Shown here piece after piece: positions 1 through 6,936 of a stretch of 13,715 bases of DNA; position 1 is the first letter of the stretch, and each line of letters opens with the position of its first letter. This DNA comes from an uncultured Angelakisella sp. (GTDB taxonomy: Bacteria; Bacillota; Clostridia; Oscillospirales; Ruminococcaceae), in the NCBI GenBank assembly GCA_904420255.1, contig CAJFUT010000004.1, forward strand, positions 1-13,715, written 5' to 3'. The notes below the pieces were generated by a model. The model was not told the DNA's origin. It was given only the letters and a program-made list of their open reading frames with translations, and searched no databases. The position numbers were made by a program, and so were the translations under genes.

Positions 1-466
1 GGGCGGAGGCCTCCCGGGCCTCCCCCCGGCGGGCCCTGGAAAGATACGCCTCCATGTCCGCCTGCCAGCTGGGCTCCGGGGCTTCCTCAGCCCGGGAGGG
101 CTGGGCGGGCTGCCGCTCCGGCGGAGGGGCTTCCTCCTTCCGGGACGGCGGGGCGGGAGCGGTCGGCTCCTCTCCCCCGGAAACCGCCTGGGCGGGCTCC
201 TCCCCGGCCGGGGCCGGGGGCTCCGCCTCCTCCGGGAGAGCCTCCCTGGCGTGGGCGGGCCGGGAGCCCTTCTTTTTGGAGAACTTCCCTTCGCTTTTGA
301 CGTCGGAAATCAGGGAGCTGATGAAGGTTTTCCGCTCCTTGGGCTCCTCGTGGGGCTCCTCCGGCTCCTGGACCTGGTAATGGGCCAGCATCTGGTCGTA
401 GTCCATTTCCCCGCCCCGGAGCCAGCCGTTGTCCTCCGGCCGGGGGGGCCTGTCCTTGGAAGCCAT
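1..466 (-). CDS. Hypothetical acidic Pro/Glu-rich protein, C-terminus cut by window edge
   Basis: An open frame runs from ATG at 466 to the left edge without a stop (155 codons seen). The start is MASKDRPPRPEDN. A second ATG lies six bases upstream (472), but the AAAGGAG at about 479-485 sits 3 bases from that one and about 8-9 from the ATG at 466, so 466 is preferred. Residues 1-60 contain a short possibly ordered patch (MDYDQMLAHYQ, then KERKTFISSLISDVKSEGKFSKKK). From about residue 65 the chain is low-complexity, rich in Glu, Pro and Ala, and likely disordered, ending near WQADMEAYLSRARRGE. No signal peptide or membrane segment is visible in this part. I do not recognise the family. It has its own SigA-type promoter (559-587) and is divergent from the nucleoside kinase gene. 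The real domain, if any, may lie beyond the edge. Confidence 0.72.
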   Translation of the reverse strand, partial: MASKDRPPRPEDNGWLRGGEMDYDQMLAHYQVQEPEEPHEEPKERKTFISSLISDVKSEGKFSKKKGSRPAHAREALPEEAEPPAPAGEEPAQAVSGGEEPTAPAPPSRKEEAPPPERQPAQPSRAEEAPEPSWQADMEAYLSRARRGEAREASA

Positions 467-558
467 ATTCATCAACTCCTTTCCCCGGGGAATCGCCGCG
501 CCCTGGGCTTTCCTCCGCCCCTGCTTCGGGGAGAGGGCTTTGGGTGGCAAACAAAGTA

Positions 559-587
559 ATTATAGCTTTTTTTCGGAGAAAAAGCAA
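559..587 (-). promoter_or_regulatory. SigA-type promoter for the left-edge minus-strand gene
   Basis: On the minus strand TTGCTT (587-582) is followed after 17 bases by a perfect TATAAT (564-559). The predicted transcript starts near 552 and gives a leader of about 85 bases before the ATG at 466. The spacing and -10 are consensus; the -35 matches at four of six positions. It is a sequence prediction only. Confidence 0.72.
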
Positions 588-853
588 GAAACCCCCGCTT
601 CTCCTTCCGAAAACCGCCGATGGCCCTATTGTACTCCTTTCGGGCCGGAATTTTGTTAAGCCAATGTTACAAATCCCGAAGCCACTGTGGCGGGCGGGCG
701 AACGAGGGGGGACCGGCGGCGGGGCCTTCCCCGCCACGCCGCGCTGATTTCCCCCCGCCCGGCGAAGAAGCCCTCGCCGCCGCGTCCATTTCCAATTTTC
801 AAGCAGGGCCTCATATTTTTTTACAATCCATTCGCATTTCCCTGTCGAATCTA

Positions 854-862
854 TGATAAAAT
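854..862 (+). promoter_or_regulatory. Possible extended -10 promoter for the nucleoside kinase gene
   Basis: TG-A-TAAAAT fits an extended -10 element (TGnTATAAT) with one mismatch. No good -35 is found 16-18 bases upstream, which extended -10 promoters can tolerate. The start site would be near 868 and the leader about 73 bases. Other -10-like hexamers (TATGAT at 852-857) overlap, so the exact element is uncertain. Confidence 0.4.
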
Positions 863-941
863 GATGTTATAGAACCATTGCGCCCCAAAGGCCCGGCGCC
901 GTCCCCGCCGGGAGGGGCGGAGAAAGAAGGAGGAACCCCTC

Positions 942-1880
942 ATGAAATATTCCCCTGTGATGGAAAAAATTTCGCTGCCCGCCATGCTGGAGGAGCTTTC
1001 CCGCAGCCCGGCGGAGCTGGTCGCCCGGGAGGAGGAGGCCTTCCGGCAGCGGATGGAGGCGGTGGTGGCCCAGGCGGAGGCCCAAAAGACCCAGATTGTC
1101 CTCCTCAGCGGCCCCTCCTCCTCCGGCAAGACCACCGCCTCCCGCCTGCTGGCAGCGGGGCTGAGCCGGGACGGCAGCCGCTCCTGCCGCATCTCCCTGG
1201 ACGACTTCTACAAGGACCGCCAATCGGTCCCCACCTGGGAGGACGGCCAGAAAAACTTTGAAAGCGTGGACGGCCTGGACCTGGCGGCCCTGGCCCGGTG
1301 CATGGAGGAGCTGTTCCACAAGGGCCGGGCCCGGTTCCCCATCTTCGACTTTGCCACCGGCAAACGCTCCCCCCTGAGCCGGGAGCTGGTTTTTGACGAC
1401 AACACCTGCCTCATCTTCGAGGGGCTCCATGCCCTGAACCCCAAGCTGGAGCCCTGCCTGGGCGGCCACCCCGCCCTGCGGCTTTACATCAGCGTCCACA
1501 GCGACTTTGTGGACAGCCGGGGCCGGGTGGTGCTGCCGGCCCGGGACCTGCGGCTGCTCCGGCGGCTGCTCCGGGACCTGGTCCGCCGGGACACCAACGC
1601 CGCCGGCACCCTGATGCTGTGGGACTATGTCCTGCGGGGGGAGGAGCTTTACCTCTGGCCCTACCGCCCCCTGGCGGATGTCCACATCAACTCCACCCAC
1701 GGCTACGAGCCCTTCCTCTACCGCAGCCAGGCCATGGCCATGCTGCGGGAGGTGGGGCCGGAGGATATGCACCAGGAAACCATCCAGCGGATTCTGGAGG
1801 CTCTGGAAGACCTGCCGGACCTGAGCCGGGAGCTGGTGCCCCAGAACTCCCTGCTCCAGGAATTCATCGGCGTCAAATAA
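942..1880 (+). CDS. Uridine-kinase-like nucleoside kinase (P-loop), short form
   Basis: A 312-residue P-loop kinase of the uridine kinase/phosphoribulokinase superfamily, expected to phosphorylate a nucleoside (probably uridine or cytidine) with ATP in the cytoplasm for pyrimidine salvage. Seen: Walker A GPSSSGKTT at residues 57-65, the LDDFY motif with its acidic pair at 87-88, FESVDGLDL at 106-114, EGLHALN at 160-166, and the Arg-rich lid RDLRLLRRLLRDLVRR at 201-216, then WPYRPLADVHINS around 239-251. The start at 942 has AAGGAGG nine bases upstream. In many Clostridia the same kinase module carries an N-terminal TGS/ThrRS-like domain and totals about 550 residues; here only about 50 residues precede the P-loop. 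The RNase-like gene follows 149 bp downstream on the same strand with no terminator between, so they are probably cotranscribed. Substrate identity is inferred. Confidence 0.85.
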   Translation: MKYSPVMEKISLPAMLEELSRSPAELVAREEEAFRQRMEAVVAQAEAQKTQIVLLSGPSSSGKTTASRLLAAGLSRDGSRSCRISLDDFYKDRQSVPTWEDGQKNFESVDGLDLAALARCMEELFHKGRARFPIFDFATGKRSPLSRELVFDDNTCLIFEGLHALNPKLEPCLGGHPALRLYISVHSDFVDSRGRVVLPARDLRLLRRLLRDLVRRDTNAAGTLMLWDYVLRGEELYLWPYRPLADVHINSTHGYEPFLYRSQAMAMLREVGPEDMHQETIQRILEALEDLPDLSRELVPQNSLLQEFIGVK

Positions 1881-1989
1881 ATCCACAGCGGCCAGGGCTC
1901 CCCGCCGTTCCAAATCCCCCCCGCTGCGGAGCATCACCGTTTTTCCCCAGGCCAGGCAGATCATCCCATCTGCGGACAAAACACGCGGC

Positions 1990-2007
1990 GGCCGGGCTCT
2001 CCCGGCC
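1990..2007 (+). other. Hairpin just upstream of the RNase-like gene's ribosome binding site
   Basis: GGCCGGG (1990-1996) pairs with CCCGGCC (2001-2007) around a CTCT loop, giving a 7-bp GC stem ending 22 bases before the ATG at 2030. No T tract follows, so it is not a standard terminator. It could influence translation or RNA processing, or be incidental in such GC-rich DNA. Confidence 0.35.
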
Positions 2008-2029
2008 CGCCGGGGAAAGGAAGGACAAT

Positions 2030-3634
2030 ATGAAACTGCGATTCTACGGCGCGGACAAGGAAGTCACCGGCTCCTGCCACCAGGTGGAGGTCCGGGGCAA
2101 AAAAATCCTCATCGACTGCGGGCTCCAGCAGGGAGGCGACGAGCTGGACGACAACGCCCTCCCCTTCTCCCCGGGGGAGGTGGACTGCGTCCTGGTGACC
2201 CACGCCCACATCGACCACAGCGGGCGGCTGCCCCTGCTGGTGAAGGGGGGCTACCAAGGGCCCATCATCGCCACCCGCCTCACCTGCGACCTGCTGAAGA
2301 TCATGCTGATGGACAGCGCCCGCATCCAGGAAAACGACGCCCAGTGGAAAAACAAGAAGGGGGTACGCTCCGGGGAGGAGCCGGCCGAGCCCCTTTACAC
2401 CGTGGAGGACGCCCAGGCCGCCCTGGACCTGCTGCAGCCCTGTGAATACGGCCAGGAGCTGGAGCTCTTTGACGGCGCCCGGGCCCTCTTTGTGGACGCC
2501 GGGCACCTGCTGGGCTCCGCCAGCATCCTCCTGACCCTTCAGGAGGACGGGCTGACCCGGACCATCGCCTTCTCCGGGGACATCGGCAACACCGACCAGC
2601 CCATCATCCGCAACCCTTATTATCTCACCAAGGCGGACTATGTGGTGATGGAATCCACCTACGGCAACCGCATCCACGAGGGGGATGGCTACACGGTGGA
2701 GGAGCTGGCCCAGGTCATCGACGACACCCTCCGGAAAAAGGGCAACGTCATCATCCCCTCCTTCGCCGTGGGGCGCACCCAGGAGCTGCTCTATTACATA
2801 CGGGAGATGAAGGCCCGGAAGCTGGTGCAGTGCGACCCCGATTTCCCCGTCTACGTGGACTCCCCCCTGGCCCTGGAGGCCACCGAGGTCTACTCCGGGG
2901 ACCTGCGGGGCTACGCCGACGAGGAAACCATCCAGGTGCTGAAAAGCGGCTTCCAGCCCATCCGCTTCTCAAACCTCCGCCTCTGCCGCACCGCCGAGGA
3001 ATCCAAGCTCCTCAACGCCGACGAGGAGCCAAAGGTCATCATCTCCTCCAGCGGGATGTGCGAGGCGGGGCGGATCCGCCACCACCTGAAGCACAACCTC
3101 TGGCGGCCGGAATGCACCATCCTCTTTGTGGGCTACCAGGCCAACGGCACCCTGGGCCGCCTCCTGGTGGACGGGGTGGACACGGTGAAGCTCTTCGGGG
3201 AGCGGATCTCGGTCCGGGCCAGGGTGGTCAACTTCCGGGGGATGAGCGGCCACGCCGACAAGGCCGGGCTCCTCAAATGGATCACCTCCTTCGCCCCGGA
3301 GAAGCCCCGGAAGGTCTTTGTGGTCCACGGGGAGGAGGAAGCCGCCCTCACCTTCGCGGAAACCATCCGCCTGGAGGGCTACGACCCCCTGGTGCCGGAT
3401 TTCAAGGCGGTTTACGACCTGGCCGCCAACCGGCTGGTGGAGGCCGGTGTCCCCGCCGCTTCCCTCCACGTCCAGGCCTCGGTGCGCAGGAAGGTTTCCC
3501 CCGCCTACCTGCGGCTGCAGCAGATGGGACAGAAGCTGCTGGAAACCATCCGCCACAACGAGGGCGGCGCCAACAAGGACCTGGCCAAATTCGCCGACCA
3601 GCTCCAGGCCCTCATCGACAAGTGGGACCGCTGA
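2030..3634 (+). CDS. MBL-fold beta-CASP RNA-processing nuclease-like protein (CPSF73/COG1236 type)
   Basis: A 534-residue metallo-beta-lactamase protein of the beta-CASP group, the exonuclease/endonuclease family that includes CPSF73 and bacterial RNA-specific MBL proteins. Seen: the metal motif THAHIDHSGRLP with H58, H60, D62 and H63; H159 in AGHLLGSAS; D184 in FSGDIGN; then the beta-CASP insert with ESTYGNR (E208), PSFAVGRTQELL (243-254), YVDSPLA (275-281) and SSGMCEAGRIRHHLKH (340-355). The RMMBL end has NFRGMSGHADKAGLL (H408) and VVHGEEE (H433). All expected zinc and catalytic positions are present, so it should be active on RNA in the cytoplasm. It lacks the long C-terminal domain of RNase J and is a separate subfamily. 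The start at 2030 has AAAGGAAGG close upstream; the frame is open further upstream but has no homologous sequence there. It follows the kinase gene and ends at a bidirectional terminator. Confidence 0.9.
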   Translation: MKLRFYGADKEVTGSCHQVEVRGKKILIDCGLQQGGDELDDNALPFSPGEVDCVLVTHAHIDHSGRLPLLVKGGYQGPIIATRLTCDLLKIMLMDSARIQENDAQWKNKKGVRSGEEPAEPLYTVEDAQAALDLLQPCEYGQELELFDGARALFVDAGHLLGSASILLTLQEDGLTRTIAFSGDIGNTDQPIIRNPYYLTKADYVVMESTYGNRIHEGDGYTVEELAQVIDDTLRKKGNVIIPSFAVGRTQELLYYIREMKARKLVQCDPDFPVYVDSPLALEATEVYSGDLRGYADEETIQVLKSGFQPIRFSNLRLCRTAEESKLLNADEEPKVIISSSGMCEAGRIRHHLKHNLWRPECTILFVGYQANGTLGRLLVDGVDTVKLFGERISVRARVVNFRGMSGHADKAGLLKWITSFAPEKPRKVFVVHGEEEAALTFAETIRLEGYDPLVPDFKAVYDLAANRLVEAGVPAASLHVQASVRRKVSPAYLRLQQMGQKLLETIRHNEGGANKDLAKFADQLQALIDKWDR

Positions 3635-3655
3635 CCCCGGCCCTGGATATCCGGC

Positions 3656-3684
3656 AAAAAGGGAGCCCTCCGGGGCTCCCTTTT
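3656..3684. terminator. Bidirectional rho-independent terminator between convergent genes
   Basis: GGGAGCCC (3661-3668) pairs perfectly with GGGCTCCC (3673-3680) around a TCCG loop. The stem is flanked by AAAAA on the left and TTTTCCTTTT on the right, so both the plus transcript (RNase-like gene, stop 3634) and the minus transcript (phosphatase gene, stop 3695) end in a U tract. It separates the two convergent operons. Confidence 0.92.
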
Positions 3685-3694
3685 CCTTTTGCCT

Positions 3695-4867
3695 TTAATA
3701 ATACCGGGTGCGGACGGTTTTGCCCATCTGCTCCAGGTATTTGCCCAGCTCCTCCACCAGGCGCAGCTTCAGGTTGAGGCTGATGGGGAGGTTGGGGTCC
3801 TGATGGGCGGGGTTGATGGCCCGGCCCACATAGAAATTGACGTTGGTGGCCTCCTCAAAGAGCATTTTGGCGATGAGGGAGGCCCCGTCCTGTTTGGTGA
3901 GCCAGCTGGGGTCGGCGATCTGGGTGGAAACATACTGGGCCGCCAGTGCCACCACCCGGGCCAAAGTGATGACCCCCTCGGTGACCAGGTCCACCCCCTT
4001 GATTTTGGCGATGGGGGGGATATCCTTATCGTAGTAATCCAGGGTGGTGAGGACCGGCTGGCCCAGGTACCGCCCCACCATGGTGCCGGTGGTGCCGCCG
4101 CAGACGATCTTCTTCCCTTCCAGGGCGAAGAAATCCCGGCAGATCTCCTCGTCCTGGTCCTTCTCCATGGGCGGGCCGATCATCAGGTTCACCTGCTGCC
4201 GCTGGCGGATGCGCAGGGCGGCGATGGTGGTGTCGTCCCCCGGCAGGCCCATGTAAAGGTCCCGGCAGGCGTCGCTGATGGTGGCGGCCATGGACTTTGC
4301 GGAAAGCTCCGGGGTATAAATCCGCTGGGCGTAGTCGATGATCTCCGGGAGCTGCCAGCCGAAATTCAGCACCGTCCCCACCCCGGCGTGGATGGCCCCG
4401 TCGCTCATCATGATGTACAGGTCCCCGATCTGGCCCTGGAGGCGGGTTTCATAGATGGCCTTTCCGGCGATCTCCCGGCGCTGCCGGGGGTAGTCCAGGC
4501 TTTTTCCCTTCCGCAGGAGGATCAGGTCCGGGTTGTCGAACTGGACCAGGTAGACCTCCCCGGTGTATTTCTGCACCTGGAGGATGGTGAAGGTGCAGTA
4601 GGCGATGCCCCGGTCCTTGCAGACCGGCAGGGTGAGGGCGATGGTTTCCACGCAGTCCTCCACCGTCATCTCCCCCGCCAGCATGGTGGAGAGAATCTTG
4701 GCGGTGAGGGTGGAGAGGATGCTGGCCTTGACGCCGCTGCCCAGGCCGTCGGCCAGCACCATGATGAAGCTGTCCTCCAGGTTCACCGTTTCCACATGGT
4801 CCCCGCAGAGCTGCTCCCCCGCCTTGTTCATGGCGAGCCAGCCGCTTTCCAGGTAGAGCTTACCCAT
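3695..4867 (-). CDS. SpoIIE-type PP2C serine/threonine phosphatase with extra C-terminal domain
   Basis: A 390-residue protein whose first ~220 residues are a SpoIIE/PP2C-type metal-dependent protein phosphatase: G22-D23, ADGLGSG with D40, MSDGAIHAG with D156, and GDDTT with D211-D212 supply the expected Mn/Mg ligands. No membrane segment or N-terminal sensor is present. Residues about 225-390 form a second part I cannot name. It begins VNLMIGPPM, contains the Gly-rich GKKIVCGGTTGTMVGRYLG (251-269) and VDLVTEGVITLARV (292-305), and ends in a charged helix. The ATG overlaps the last 8 bases of the hydrogenase gene (ATGGGTAA), so the two are translationally coupled. In the family such phosphatases remove phosphate from Ser/Thr of regulators such as anti-sigma antagonists. 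Coupling to the hydrogenase suggests that H2 or redox state controls it, which is inference. No kinase or STAS-domain partner lies in the window. Confidence 0.88.
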   Translation of the reverse strand: MGKLYLESGWLAMNKAGEQLCGDHVETVNLEDSFIMVLADGLGSGVKASILSTLTAKILSTMLAGEMTVEDCVETIALTLPVCKDRGIAYCTFTILQVQKYTGEVYLVQFDNPDLILLRKGKSLDYPRQRREIAGKAIYETRLQGQIGDLYIMMSDGAIHAGVGTVLNFGWQLPEIIDYAQRIYTPELSAKSMAATISDACRDLYMGLPGDDTTIAALRIRQRQQVNLMIGPPMEKDQDEEICRDFFALEGKKIVCGGTTGTMVGRYLGQPVLTTLDYYDKDIPPIAKIKGVDLVTEGVITLARVVALAAQYVSTQIADPSWLTKQDGASLIAKMLFEEATNVNFYVGRAINPAHQDPNLPISLNLKLRLVEELGKYLEQMGKTVRTRYY

Positions 4868-6578
4868 GGGCGCTCCCCCCCTTGCCGGATTCGTCGGCCA
4901 CCGCGCCCCGGAGCTTGGTGAGGGCCACCTTGGTTTCGGCGGTGGTTTCCCCCAGGAGGGAGGCGATCTCCTGGACGGTGCGCATCTGCTTCTGGATGAT
5001 CCGGTCGGTGACCTCCAGGGTCTGCTGGCGCAGCTCCTGGGCCCGGCGGTTCTCCCGCTCCTGCTGGGTGATGTCCTTCATGATGGCGATGAGGAGCTTG
5101 TTTTCAATGTCGTAGACGATGGTTTCCTCCACGAATTTGCGGCAGCCCTCCAGCCAGACCTTCTTATCCCGGATGGGCCGCCCGTCCTCCAGCACCAGGG
5201 CGAAGTCCACCGGGTCCACAAACCGCTCCACCGGCTTATGTACCGCCAGGTCCGGCCGCTCCACCTCCAGGAGACGGCAGGCGGCCAGGTTCATCTGCTG
5301 CACCGAAAGGTCCTCCCCCACCACCAGGATGGCGTTGGGGGTGGAGCTGATGATCTTGTCCGAGAGGGATTCGGCCCGCTCCCGCATATAGGGCAGGCAC
5401 ATGGTCACCTCCGCCTTGCCGTTATAGACCGCCTTGGCCTTTTCCCGGCAGGTGGGGTAGCCGCAGGAGCCGCAGTTGAGTTCCTGCTCCGGGGTATATT
5501 TGCCCATTTTTGCCAGAATCTCCCGCAGCTCCTTCTCCCCGGGGACCCGCTCCCGCACCGGCTGGGGCTCCACATGGCGCTCCAGGGGGACGGCGGAAAC
5601 CACCCGGAAATCGTTGTTGTCCATGTGGTCCGGGTAGCCGGGGGCGGCGTAGTCGGTGACCTTGTCGTGGCACTCCAGCATCCCGCCCCGGAAGGAGCGC
5701 ACCATGGGCCCGCCGATGCAGCTCCCCTCGCAGATGCTCATTTCCAGGAAAACCCGGTGGAGGTTGCCGTTTTCAATATCCCGGAGGGCGGCGATGCACT
5801 TCTCGGCCCCGTCCACCGCGTAGTAGCGGTACTCGGTGCCGGCCCGGTCCATGCTCTGGATGATCCCCCCGGTCTTGGGGAAGAACCGGGAGCGGAAGCC
5901 GGTTTTGTCGCAGGGCACCTCCGGGGGCTGGGCATCCGCTTCCGCCATCCAGTCCCGCAGCTCCTCGTAGGTGAGGACGCAGTCCACCGCCCCGGGGAAG
6001 TCCTCCGCCTCCGCCTTCTTGGAAATGCAGGGGCCGATGAACACCACAAAGGCGTCGGGGTACCGCTCCTTGATGGAGCGGGCGTGGGCCTCCATGGGGG
6101 AAACCACCGGGGCCAGGCAGCCGATGAGCTGGGGGAAGTACTTCTGGACCAGGCGGATGGCGGAGGGGCAGCAGGTGGAGATGATGATGTCCTGGCTCCC
6201 CTCCCGCACCAGCCGCTCGTACTCGGTCTTGACCATATAGGCCCCCATGGCGGTTTCCTCGGCGGCGGCAAAGCCCAGCCCTTCCAAAAGGGCCCGCATC
6301 TGCTCGATGCCCTCCACCGGGAAATCCACAATGAAGGACGGGGCCAGGCTGGCCACCACCCGCCGCCCCTGGGCCAGGGCCTCCCGGACCCTTCCCAGAT
6401 CGGAGCGGACCACCTTGGCGTTCTGGGGGCAGGTGACCACGCACCGGCCGCAGAGGATGCATTCATCGCCGATGATCCTGGCCTGCTGGCCGGAAAACTC
6501 GATGGACTTCACCGGGCAGACCCGGATGCATTTGTGGCAGCTTTTGCAGTTAGCGCGCCGCAGTCCCAGTATCTCCAT
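4860..6578 (-). CDS. Sensory-type [FeFe] hydrogenase-like protein with FeS and PAS domains
   Basis: A 572-residue protein. Seen in order: two [4Fe-4S] ferredoxin motifs (C11, C14, C17, C21 and C40, C43, C46, C50); an H-cluster domain with STCCPSA (C136, C137), GPCISKK (C184) and EMSICEGSCIGGP (C283, C287); a four-cysteine FeS motif NCGSCGYPTC...C (C369, C372, C377, C394); a PAS domain around 405-505; and a C-terminal coiled-coil-like helix to about 560. All four H-cluster ligand cysteines are there, but the second motif has GPC where catalytic group A enzymes have MPC. This architecture matches the group C or HydS-type hydrogenases, thought to sense H2 or redox state. The first C of TCCP, the usual proton-transfer cysteine, is retained. 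It should be cytoplasmic; no signal peptide is seen. It lies 6 bp after the ferredoxin gene and overlaps the phosphatase gene by 8 bp. H-cluster maturases (HydE, HydF, HydG) are not in the window. Confidence 0.9.
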   Translation of the reverse strand: MEILGLRRANCKSCHKCIRVCPVKSIEFSGQQARIIGDECILCGRCVVTCPQNAKVVRSDLGRVREALAQGRRVVASLAPSFIVDFPVEGIEQMRALLEGLGFAAAEETAMGAYMVKTEYERLVREGSQDIIISTCCPSAIRLVQKYFPQLIGCLAPVVSPMEAHARSIKERYPDAFVVFIGPCISKKAEAEDFPGAVDCVLTYEELRDWMAEADAQPPEVPCDKTGFRSRFFPKTGGIIQSMDRAGTEYRYYAVDGAEKCIAALRDIENGNLHRVFLEMSICEGSCIGGPMVRSFRGGMLECHDKVTDYAAPGYPDHMDNNDFRVVSAVPLERHVEPQPVRERVPGEKELREILAKMGKYTPEQELNCGSCGYPTCREKAKAVYNGKAEVTMCLPYMRERAESLSDKIISSTPNAILVVGEDLSVQQMNLAACRLLEVERPDLAVHKPVERFVDPVDFALVLEDGRPIRDKKVWLEGCRKFVEETIVYDIENKLLIAIMKDITQQERENRRAQELRQQTLEVTDRIIQKQMRTVQEIASLLGETTAETKVALTKLRGAVADESGKGGSAHG

Positions 6579-6584
6579 TTCCCT

Positions 6585-6827
6585 TTATCCCCTCTCCTCC
6601 AGGGCCTTTTTCACAATGGCCTCCACGTTGTCCTTGTTCACCCCGGTGATGATCTCGTCGTCGATTTTGATGGTGCAGCCGTCGGTGCAGCGGCCCAGGC
6701 AGAAGGAAGCTCCCAGCTGCACCCTGTCCCCCCAGTTCTCCTGGGCCGACAGCTCCTTCAGGCGCTGGATAATGTCATAGGAGCCCCGCAGGTGGCAGGA
6801 GCTGCCGATGCAAACAAGTATATTCAT
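6585..6827 (-). CDS. Thioredoxin-like [2Fe-2S] ferredoxin (NuoE/HydC-type, 80 aa)
   Basis: An 80-residue single-domain protein of the thioredoxin-like [2Fe-2S] ferredoxin family. The cluster motif is Cx4C near the N-terminus (CIGSSC: C6, C11) and Cx3C later (CLGRC: C43, C47), with HLRGS after the first pair as in NuoE/HydC proteins. One more Cys (C51) follows. It is about half the size of NuoE because the N-terminal helical domain is absent. It probably carries electrons to or from the hydrogenase-like protein encoded 6 bp downstream. The start at 6827 is chosen because AAGGAGG lies about 10 bases upstream and the homology begins at once (MNILVCIGSSC); the frame stays open to 7004, but that stretch covers the promoter and a terminator. 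It is the first gene of the three-gene operon. Confidence 0.92.
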   Translation of the reverse strand: MNILVCIGSSCHLRGSYDIIQRLKELSAQENWGDRVQLGASFCLGRCTDGCTIKIDDEIITGVNKDNVEAIVKKALEERG

Positions 6828-6860
6828 GGATAAACGACCTCCTTGGCGTTGGCGGGCTGG

Positions 6861-6874
6861 GCCGGGATCCCGGC
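6861..6874. promoter_or_regulatory. Perfect 14-bp palindrome in the hydrogenase-operon leader
   Basis: GCCGGGATCCCGGC is a perfect palindrome located about 7-20 bases downstream of the predicted transcription start of the ferredoxin-hydrogenase-phosphatase operon. That is a usual operator position. I cannot match it to a known regulator, and GC-rich DNA yields such palindromes by chance, so this is only a candidate. Confidence 0.35.
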
Positions 6875-6887
6875 TTTTCCGTATCCC

Positions 6888-6916
6888 ATAGTACAATGAA
6901 TGGCGTGAAAAAACAA
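6888..6916 (-). promoter_or_regulatory. SigA-type promoter of the ferredoxin-hydrogenase-phosphatase operon
   Basis: On the minus strand TTGTTT (6916-6911), a 17-base spacer and TACTAT (6893-6888) form a promoter. The transcript would start near 6881, leaving a leader of about 54 bases before the ATG at 6827. It stands just after the terminator of the upstream epimerase-like gene, so the operon is transcribed independently. Confidence 0.68.
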
Positions 6917-6936
6917 GAGGCGGGGAAATATTTGTT

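Larger units (their letters stand above)
467..941. other. Divergent intergenic region (475 bp)
   Basis: There is no convincing gene here; the short open frames do not read as protein. It holds the minus-strand promoter at 559-587 and a probable plus-strand extended -10 promoter at 854-862. It also has a GC-rich middle (about 674-790) with a perfect 7-bp hairpin (GGCGGGG at 718-724 pairing with CCCCGCC at 729-735) that lacks a T tract, and an imperfect inverted repeat with TTGTTA/TTACAA-like ends at 653-672. The AT-rich promoter islands contrast with the GC-rich surroundings. Confidence 0.6.

Noticed and set aside
867..1979. 370-codon minus-strand open frame whose N-terminal stretch reads like a protein
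   Set aside because: Only the first ~35 residues (over the 149-bp gap) look plausible. The rest is antisense to the nucleoside kinase, and no ribosome binding site was found. At best a chance or decayed fragment.
3689..4921. 410-codon plus-strand open frame opposite the phosphatase gene
   Set aside because: It is a shadow of the SpoIIE-type gene, low-complexity, and has a terminator at its beginning.
4860..6578. Reading the hydrogenase as a catalytic, electron-bifurcating enzyme with the NuoE-like protein as HydC
   Set aside because: There is no HydB/NuoF-like flavoprotein in the operon, the protein ends in a PAS domain, and its neighbour is a phosphatase, so a sensory role fits better.
4866..6833. 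655-codon open frame on the plus strand opposite the hydrogenase-like gene
   Set aside because: It is a composition shadow: strong G/C at third positions suppresses stops on the other strand. The translation is low-complexity and the minus strand encodes clear domains.
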